From Mesocentrotus franciscanus (lineage: Eukaryota > Echinodermata > Echinoidea > Camarodonta > Strongylocentrotidae): a stretch of 64,000 nucleotides of DNA. The notes beneath the pieces were generated by a model that saw only the letters and a program-made list of their open reading frames with translations, was not told the origin of the DNA and did no database searches. The stretch covers positions 20,980,335 to 21,044,334 of the forward strand of contig CP137672.1 of assembly GCA_037976565.1 (NCBI GenBank), given 5' to 3'. Positions 56,750 through 64,000 of the stretch are shown one piece after another (position 1 is the first letter of the stretch; each line of letters starts with the position of its first letter). A program made the translations under genes and the position numbers.

Positions 56750-59700
56750 TTGTCTGTCTGTCCGTCTCTCTCTCTTTCTCTGTCTCTCTCTCGCTCTCAA
56801 TTCTCTCAAAATATACATTGTCTATAGGCTCGGATAACATAGCAGCTGCTCTTTTATTCATTAATAACACTGAAATGCTCTTAGTGGTGTATCAAGGGTG
56901 GAGGGCATGGGACACTGCCCCCCTCTCTCTCTCTCTCTTCGGCTAAATCAATTCGGCATACCTTACGTACACATTAATTAAGAAATGGCTGTGCTCCCGC
57001 ACTAATTTTAGAGTCATACAGATTACAGGCACCTGGCATCTGTTGGACTTGTACCCCTCCCCTCCCCCTCCCCCATGCCAATCAGAGAATCCTTGATCTG
57101 CCACCACGTGTATTGATTGCATATCCCCAGACTAAGTATGGTGATGGTCAATGATGGTCAATGATGGTCAAGGTTCAAATCCAAGCTACGGAACTCCCGT
57201 CGTCTTGGCAAAACGCTGATCAACATTCCTTTTTGTATTGTATCTTACAAGCGAGAATTACGGGAATCCTTTGTGCATAAATTTGCGGCCAGCGCCATAC
57301 ATCGTCATGTACCCTGCATGTGCTGTATCTATACTACTTGCATACGCCATTTTGTATAGAGAAGGAATGCTCCCCGGTGAGAGGAGATGGCGCACACACC
57401 GCATGCAAGCCAGAGCCATTTTATGCACAAAGTTTGGGAAACGGAAACTTGGTATCACTTGAAATCAATATAGCGTATATTATGTAGTGATTGCCTATAT
57501 AAACAAAGCAACATTCACCATATTGTGCCCAACTAGAACCGGGTTGGCCAAACTCTGTAAAAAGATGGCTCTGATGCAGGTTTGATATGCATACAATCCC
57601 TCGGGTGTAAAAACCATATTTTGATAAGGCCAAATAACAAAAATAACGTGTTTCTCGTCCGGTATGTAAAAAACGAGGAGGAGGCATGGCATTACTATGT
57701 ACTATTTTGCCAATTTTTGCTATTTATTTCTAAGGTGGCTGCCATGCTAATTATAGCTGGCCAAGCTTATTTATTCATAGATATTGTGCTATGTGAGTAT
57801 ACTGATGCAATGTATGACAAAACAAATAATTTGTATCACTTAAGAAGCTATTTAAACAAAATGTATATCGCAGGGGTTTTTTTTGTTTTTTTGTTTGCTT
57901 TTTTTCCTTCTGAATAGTTAATAGTTAAACAAAAAAAGGAGGCGGGCGGGGACGAGAAACACCTCATTTTTGTTATTTGGCCTAATGATAGGCGATACCC
58001 AAAGCAAAATTTAATCACAAAAATACATCGTTCACATACATCTGTAAACTAATGTATGTATATTCACTGTCAAGATCATGAACAGTTGCTGATTTTGCAA
58101 ATAGGCAAAAGGCCTAGACAATTTCGTAGATTGCACTTCAGAATCTATTTTTACGCCGCTACTTAATGTTATAACACACCCCCTTTCCCTCGAGATAGCC
58201 CCCTGTCTTGAAGTAAGATATTTTAAAACAATATTGAAAAAAAGAAAGAAAGAACAGAAAAGTGATTTCATGTGTCGCTTCCCTCGCTCTACATAATCTA
58301 TAGCCGGCGGAGGCTTCCTACTCCCTAAACTGTTTTCCTTGTCTGGCACCGATATATTGATATACAGTAGATGCTTCTCTGCTGCATAGTCTATCCTTTT
58401 AGATGAAATTCGCAAATGGAGGTAAGTGAGGACGGGGAGGAGAAAGGGAAGCAGGGAGAAGAAGAGGAAGGAGAAGAAGAAGGAGAAGAAGAGGAGAAGA
58501 AGATTGAAGATTGAAATAGGGGAAGGAAAAGATTTATGAAGGAGGAAGATAAGGAGAAGAAGGAAGAACAACAAAAAGGCAAGAGAAATGAAATAGAAGA
58601 AGAAGAAGGAGAAGTAGATTGAAATAAGGTATAAGGAAAAGATAAATGAAGGAGGAAGATAAGGAGAAGAAGGAAGAATAACAAAAAAGGCAAGAGAAAT
58701 GAAAAGAAAGGAGAACGGGAAGTATGGAAACGAGGATGAATACGGAAATAATATAGGTTTAGGGAAAAGGTACTAAGAAGGAGAAGAAAAGGAGAACCAA
58801 AGATAAGAAAAATAGCAAGAAGAAAAAGATGTAGAAGAAGTAGATTGAAATAAGGTAAGGAAAAGATTAATGAAGGAGGAAGATAAGGAGAAGAAGGAAG
58901 AACAACAAAAAGGCAAGAGAAATGAAATAGAATAAGAAGAAGGAGAAGTAGATTGAAATAAGATATAAGGAAAAGATTAATGAAGGAGGAAGATAAGGAG
59001 AAGAAGGAAGAATAACAAAAAAGGCAAGAGAAATGAAAAGAAAGGAGAACGGGAAGTATGGAAACGAGGATGAATATGGAAATAATAAGGTTTAGGGAAA
59101 AGGTACTAAGAAGGGAGAAGAAAAGGAGAACCAAAGATAAGAAAAATAGCAAGAAGAAAAAGATGTAGAAGAAGAAGGAGGAGATGGAGTGGAAGGAGGA
59201 GAAGATGAAAGGATGAAGTATATAAAGAAGAATAATCAGGAGACTATTAAGAAAATGAGAAGATAGAAGAAGAAGGTGACGATAAAATAAACGGGGGAGG
59301 AGAAGAAGGAGGAAAAAGAAGAAGAGTATATTGCGGAAGGAAGAGAAACAATCACAACTATAGAGCAAACAAACAAAAGGAAATGTAGACAAATATAAAT
59401 AATGATTATAAAACATATTATATACGGCAAATAAAAGAAAGACATTCATGAAGAATATTTCCACTATTAAATATAAAGTTATAAACTATGAAGACAACAA
59501 ATAGATTCGTTTGTCAAATAACTAATCGAACGATGTATTATAAGGGGGTACCAATTACCAATGTTGCCATTATGGAATTGAATTGAAATCATTGATTCGT
59601 CATTAATTGTGAATAAGCATGCATCGTTAAAGGGGTGAGTAGCCTGAAATTTGATAAGAATAAACTTATTCTTATCAAAATGAATTTATAGTTATCCTAC

Positions 59701-62700
59701 ATCTCACCTTCACCTTGTATTATTATACAATACAACAGTTCAGGGGTTATCTAAGTCATTGTTCTGCCATCGCACGACTGCTGCTGAAACAGAAAAGACA
59801 TGGAAAGAAAAGGCTTGCTGTGTTTGAAAGGCGTATCAAGGTCATTGTGAAGACAAATGAACAATGATAAAGACCAAGCTTTTTGTCAGAAATATGTATC
59901 CAAGAATTGATGGCGCTGCAACTCTTACGACAGTATGTCTGGTTGGTCGGTTGGATGGTTTTTAGTTGCCGTATAGAGATAATATACACAAATATACACA
60001 AACCAATAACTAAAAATACTGATGGATTGCTCTATTCAGAACCATAGGCATAGATTATAAGGGCTTCGTTTTTTTATGAATGTGATGCAAAATATTACAA
60101 ATATGATACGTACGCAATACCGTATCCCCCCTCCCCATCTCTGTACATAATGATGACTAGATGACTGTTGTATGTTTATTAACGTAAGGAAAATCATATT
60201 GATAGATCTGATAAAATACTGGTAATGTCTTATGCATTCATTGTGGGCTGTTTTTTTGCTCCCCATAATGTATTGTGACAAGCCGTCATCCAGGGCGGGT
60301 GGAGCAAGTGGGGGGTCTTTACCGATTGGGACATTTACAGTCTTGTACTTGATATTCTGGCCCTAGAACTGCCCCATTAGTGGCGTAGCGCGTATCTAGC
60401 CATTTACAGGAGCACTGGCACATGGGGGGCAGGCAAGGGGCACATGTCGTATGATTGATCAAAATAATATGGATTAACAAGGCGGTCCTATCATCTTCTT
60501 TGCATGTTTCCTTTCTCCCCCATTTGATGGGGAGGTGGGAAGTAAGACTAGTGTGCCCCGTAAAATCCCATACCCCCTGTATCTACGCCTATGGTCTTTC
60601 AAAGCTACAATATACTCTGATATCGACCTATCGCAACGATCATGTGATGTTTTCACGTTAAGTTCTATTTGTTATCATAGCCATAGGAAGATAATTTATG
60701 GCGACCGCAATCGAGGGTTTGTTCCATCAACAGTTGGTTTAATACTCATATCAGCCCAGTGCAGGGGTGGTATTTTGTTTCGCTTGATAATAATATTTGT
60801 TTTAGGAAATAATGTACTCCAGACACATAGTAAAATGATGTGTGTATTATTATCATTAAACGTGTATATTACATTGTAGGCTGTAACTGATCTGTAACAG
60901 ATCCTATATGCAACTGACTATTATCATTATATTATTACTACTGTAACTGCTACTTCTAGTATAGGCCTACACGCCCTACGTATATCTTTCCGCTATTCTA
61001 GTTTTACACATTTGAAGCTATAACGAATAATTGATTTAAAAATAACTTGGGTCGACAAGGTTTTCATATCTATGAATAAAGAATGAGTTTGGTATGTTAT
61101 CTCTAAAATTGTATCACTCTAAATATAGTATTTTAGACATCCCCCAAGCATGCCAAGTGATTTAAATTATACACGTGTAAAGAACAAAAGGGTTTTTATA
61201 TCCTTATCAAATATGACACGATACTCTTTCTTGTTTGAAGCAAAAAGGCTGCAACAGATCCTATATGCGGGCGTGACCGACACTTGGTCAATGAATAAAC
61301 ACATTGTCATCCACACCGTTTAATGGCTACCAGCAGAAATGTGAACTCCACTTAGTGATGATATTCCATTATCTTTAGAAAGGGCCAACTCTGCATAAAG
61401 TGTGCTTTATCTTTTGACATTGGCGATGTCAAAATACTGTAGCCATTACAATCTAAGAATGTCTCATTTCTTTGCGGATAATTTTGATTATACGATAGAT
61501 TATTACGTGTAATATTATTCAGATAATAAAGCCTCTCATTTATTTTCCTGTACGTTAAAGAGAAGGTTCATTGATTTAAAAAACTAACTTTATTGTCATT
61601 ATTGCAAAGGTGAAACTTTGATTGGACAAGGTTATCAAAATTCAATGCTTGGAAACATTCGAAGTAATGATTATTTTCAATTACAAAACGCTTAAATACA
61701 GCCCCGGCATAGCACCTGAAAAGCTCTCCGAACGCTGCTGAGATGTGTGACGTCACATGTTGAACATGATTTGCACAAGCAGACGATGTCCCATGTCATC
61801 TTACACATTCTCAGTGCCTGTTTTGTCATCTCGTCTTCAGTTATTTCTCTACTTCACTACCCTCAGGCTACATTTTTAATCTATTGCCTTACTCTAAACC
61901 CCGCGCATGGTATTATTTTGATGAAAAATGCAAGGATAAAAAAATTAAGGAATCCGTCGCTTGTAAACAAAATAAGACGCCATTGTATTTTCAGCTGCAT
62001 ACACCGCGGTATGTTCGGCGTTACAAGAGGGAACAAATGCCGTCCATGCTATCATTCCGGGTTTTTTTTAATTTGAAAGTGTGGTTTCTTCGATTGTTCA
62101 TTAACCCCTATCCTGTGTATTTACAAACAAAAGAATTTAGTTATCAGAATCGGGGTCATATCCCTTTTTAAATGGTGTAAAATTCCATTATATTTATAAT
62201 TTTATATACACTAAACTCATTATAATTTGAGAAATAATAGCATTGCAATTGTGTTCATTCTTTATGGGATGTCGTCTGCTTGGGCAGGATTGGTTCATAT
62301 TGTGACGGCATTAAACATCGTTACATTTCTGGCGAATCTCTCGCATATCCCAGATGCTATGGAGGTGGTTTTATTTGGATTTTTATAAATCACCCGATAT
62401 GTTGTTGACCTAAAACTTGTACGATGGCCATCTGTTAGCTTACCAGTTTCTAGTGATACGTTATTTGCCATATTTGTGATTTTGAACAGGCACCTTTTGT
62501 TACCTGAACTATCAAAATTATTTTACGTATACTTTTGCAGACGATGACAAAGTACTTGAACCCATTCAAACATCAGCAATCTGTTTCTCTTCGTCTCAGA
62601 TGATATTAATTTTCTATTAAGTTTCACACCTACAGAATTTTTTGCATCGCGATCCAAAAATCGTTTTTTTTGTGTGTGTGCATGTGTGGACAGAATAATT

Positions 62701-63686
62701 TCACTAATCTTCGCGATCCAATTCGCAGTAAGTCTTGCGATTTTCAGAATAATCGCGATAGTTTGCCGGGGCGCTGTGTGTGTGAATGGTATTGAGTATC
62801 AAAGATTTATTTTAATCCCAGGATTCCAAGCGCGCATACATCGTCGAGATTCAGGCATGCGCAGTTCGACGTTCTTGCCGTCGAGCGAGAATTCTCCGTG
62901 TGTGTGAATGGTCGCGCCCCCAATAAATCTTTGGATCGCGATTAAAATCGCACTAATGTGTGAATGGATATAATGTCAGCGTATGATATTCCTGATCATG
63001 CTCAGTTTCATTAACCCTTGTCTTGAATACTTATTGACATTAGCTAAATTATTTTTGATCAGCTACTAATCAATATCTTTAACTTTTGAATGCATTTCTA
63101 AACTTTAAACGAACAATAACATTGTTGTATGATTTAAAAAAGAAATTATATTACTTTTGTATTCTGATGATTTTGAAGAAAAAAAATGTGATTATTTGAT
63201 TACTTTGTAAAACAGACAATATCAAACTTGAGCTGCATGCCATGTTATTTTTAATAAACCAATTCAGTTCAATTCAATGCAAAACTGTTTACATATACTT
63301 TCATGGTAAGAATTAATATAATACTTCAATATGCCATCATAAATAAATTATATTTATAATAGATTGAGACAAATATCACCGTTTGTCAGGCGGCCCCAAA
63401 ATACTCATATCTGAAATTAGGTTGCGGGTCACTGAGTAATTAATGTTTATTTAAGATATAATCACAGATATAATGAAAAAACAACCAGAATGACATGTAT
63501 TACCGTTCTCGACCTCTTGTTCAAATTTACAAATGTTTTTACCAGTGAATATAACGATTTAATCATTGAATTTTCATATTTTGATCTTTTGTTTCCAAGA
63601 CTAGTCTCCTGTGTCCATGCAGTTTTTCAGTTTATCTTGGCATCTATTATTATGTCAAGGACGTACAAGGACGTATTCTTTGCTGA
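51135..63686 (+). CDS. TLCD3/FAM57-type gene, copy B (exons 1-2; continues past the window)
   Basis: Exons 51135-51295 and 63600-63686 are visible. Exon 1 encodes 53 residues starting MEEQVVNMDVPLYYPSLW, with a membrane helix around WVVWPGLYFVFW and a KKYPPY motif, ending phase 2. Exon 2 is 87 nt, phase 2/2, encoding LVSCVHAVFQFILAS... ...KDVFFA. Both exons align with copy A (22595 and 33083) with the same splice phases, so this is a head-to-tail paralogue. Intron 1 is 12.3 kb. The remaining exons (about three expected) lie beyond 64000. Coding potential is clear, but completeness cannot be judged. Confidence 0.85.
51598..51634. repeat. Perfect 37-bp palindrome
   Basis: ggttaaaccaaagagata, one base, then its exact complement. 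302 bases after TLCD3 copy B exon 1. Confidence 0.95.
52077..52443. repeat. Tandem duplication, unit about 200 bp
   Basis: gagtaggtctacacaaccct ... gtagatcgagtaatactct appears at 52077-52273 and again at 52277-52443, with small deletions in the second copy. Confidence 0.93.
52709..53048. mobile_element. Foldback element with triplicated inner arm
   Basis: Outer arms catgtattcccaaaaatccc / gggattttggggaatacaca. Inner arms ctcatttcctttcgcattgt / acaatgcgaaaggaaatgag. The core gccagagctgttgtatag is answered by two inverted copies (52858-52894, 52899-52939) and a partial third (52945). The short open frame across it is a by-product. Confidence 0.85.
53050..54330. other. Intronic, low-complexity and unrecognised
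   Basis: 53350-53590 is rich in tatagttata motifs. 53770 has cagtggcatagcgggggg, an hAT-like end. No coding sequence. Confidence 0.5.
54340..54690. repeat. CT-rich array
   Basis: Pyrimidine tract with CT, CCCTC and TTTCTC repeats. Confidence 0.93.
54706..54935 (+). repeat. Direct repeat, copy 1
   Basis: aatcggctataatatgcacg ... gataaatgttatattgatac-type segment; matches 55772-55987 in the same order and orientation. Confidence 0.75.
55772..55987 (+). repeat. Direct repeat, copy 2
   Basis: aatcggccgatatgtgtgac ... cataaatgtgatattgatac. About 1,066 bases from copy 1. The sequence between (54936-55771) is unrecognised, starting with a caatttcaatttcaatttta repeat. Confidence 0.75.
56530..56800. 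repeat. CT / CTGT microsatellite array
   Basis: Repeats of CTCT and GTCTGTCT, similar in composition to 1540-2215. Confidence 0.95.
56885..57110. mobile_element. hAT-like MITE remnant
   Basis: Left agtggtgtatcaagggtgga, right tccttgatctgccacca, a decayed inverted pair of the CAGTGGCGGATCC type. Confidence 0.4.
57628..57983. mobile_element. Foldback-like element with inverted 33-bp ends
   Basis: aggccaaataacaaaaataa + cgtgtttctcgtcc at 57628-57661, and ggacgagaaacacctc + atttttgttatttggcct at 57950-57983, inverted with few mismatches. The inside has no clear coding sequence. Confidence 0.7.
58400..59335. repeat. Purine-rich block with a tandem duplication of about 337 bp
   Basis: Almost pure A/G on the + strand. 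gaacaacaaaaaggcaagag occurs at 58566 and 58905; gaataacaaaaaaggcaag at 58675 and 59009; ggtttagggaaaaggtacta at about 58755 and 59091. The 357-residue minus-strand frame (Phe/Leu/Ser-rich) is an artefact. Confidence 0.93.
59336..62640. other. TLCD3 copy B intron 1, mostly unrecognised
   Basis: 59651-59678 is a perfect small palindrome (ttgataagaataaa / tttattcttatcaa). 60280-60560 has hAT-end-like phrases (tagtggcgtagcgcg). 60890-60905 and 61255-61265 share cagatcctatatgc. No exon support. Confidence 0.4.
62640..62970. repeat. Repeat region with inverted cgcgatcca motifs
   Basis: gcatcgcgatccaaaaatcg at the left and ctttggatcgcgattaaaat at the right are inverted. gtgtgtgaatggt recurs three times. 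Could be a decayed MITE. Confidence 0.45.
62971..63599. other. Intron 1 end of TLCD3 copy B
   Basis: AT-rich. A LINE-tail-like ttcagttcaattcaatgc is at about 63265. No coding sequence before the acceptor at 63598. Confidence 0.4.
63600..63686 (+). CDS. TLCD3 copy B exon 2
   Basis: Acceptor tttccaag, donor GA|gtaagt; 87 nt. Encodes RLVSCVHAVFQF (R completed across the junction) and MSRTYKDVFFA, against MSRTYTDIFFK in copy A. Confidence 0.9.
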   Translation, partial: TSLLCPCSFSVYLGIYYYVKDVQGRILC

Positions 63687-63724
63687 GTAAGTTTTCAATT
63701 TCTTTTACGAAATGATAATAGGCT

Positions 63725-64000
63725 TTTTAGAGAGAGAGAGAGAGAGAGAAGCAAGTAAAATTTCCGTGGATAAAATAATACCATGATTTAGATTATTTTG
63801 CTTGAAAATTGCCTGAATTATACATGTATTAAGATAATTGATTTCAAAGTTAATTTATCTGTCGAAATTGGGCTTTCTTTGTTATCTTTCTGCCCGTCAA
63901 ATTTTGAATTTACTTTGCGTCATCGGCGGCGTAGGCAAGTACCCTCATAAATTTCAGGCGTCCCATGCCCCCTTGATTTTTTCATCTCAAATTGCAAATA
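63725..64000. other. Intron 2 start of TLCD3 copy B
   Basis: A short (GA)n at 63730-63750, then unrecognised sequence. The next exon is beyond the window. Confidence 0.4.

Noticed and set aside
57582..57917. 111-residue frame with hydrophobic segments
   Set aside because: Lies mostly inside the inverted-repeat element at 57628-57983; no homologous domain recognised.
58391..59464. A 357-residue minus-strand frame
   Set aside because: Purine-rich tandem duplication read as Phe/Leu/Ser; no domain.
1..64000. CRISPR arrays, operons or prophage
   Set aside because: The window is eukaryotic. Repeats are minisatellites or MITEs, not spacer arrays.

Overview
This is a eukaryotic, AT-rich, intron-dominated window. 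The intron-exon structure, the large repeat-filled introns and the LINE/SINE/MITE mix suggest a marine invertebrate deuterostome, most likely an echinoderm. That assignment is an inference from gene families and repeat style. It is not proven by any single marker.

Three real protein-coding loci are visible, all on the + strand. (1) An M14A pancreatic-type metallocarboxypeptidase gene has nine coding exons from 6209 to 18547. It carries the propeptide, a dibasic activation site and every zinc and catalytic residue; only the signal-peptide exon was not found. (2) A complete TLCD3/FAM57-type TLC-domain membrane protein gene has five coding exons from 22595 to 39458. (3) The first two coding exons of a second TLCD3 paralogue lie at 51135-51295 and 63600-63686, with the same exon phases; this gene runs off the right edge. 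Genes 2 and 3 form a head-to-tail tandem pair.

The rest is transposon-derived or simple sequence. 1-765 is a LINE C-terminal fragment (minus strand). 1372-2950 is a TTAA-flanked non-autonomous element containing a CT-rich tandem repeat. The carboxypeptidase introns hold a 154-bp CT-rich minisatellite, tRNA-derived SINEs on both strands, trinucleotide arrays and LINE 3' ends. Intron 1 of the first TLCD3 gene (10.3 kb) holds a degraded Tx1/L1-like LINE (about 26885-30736) broken up by several nested insertions, plus hAT-like elements. The intergenic stretch 39459-51134 holds CGAGT-rich repeats, a large non-autonomous hAT element with an internal minisatellite, a SINE and many GA arrays. Intron 1 of the second TLCD3 gene (12.3 kb) contains foldback repeats, a purine-only duplicated block and long stretches with no recognisable content.

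I found no operon, CRISPR, phage or clearly new gene system. The most interesting material is the carboxypeptidase's altered specificity loop, the tandem TLCD3 pair, and several apparently unclassified TTAA- and 8-bp-TSD MITE families whose boundaries can be read directly.
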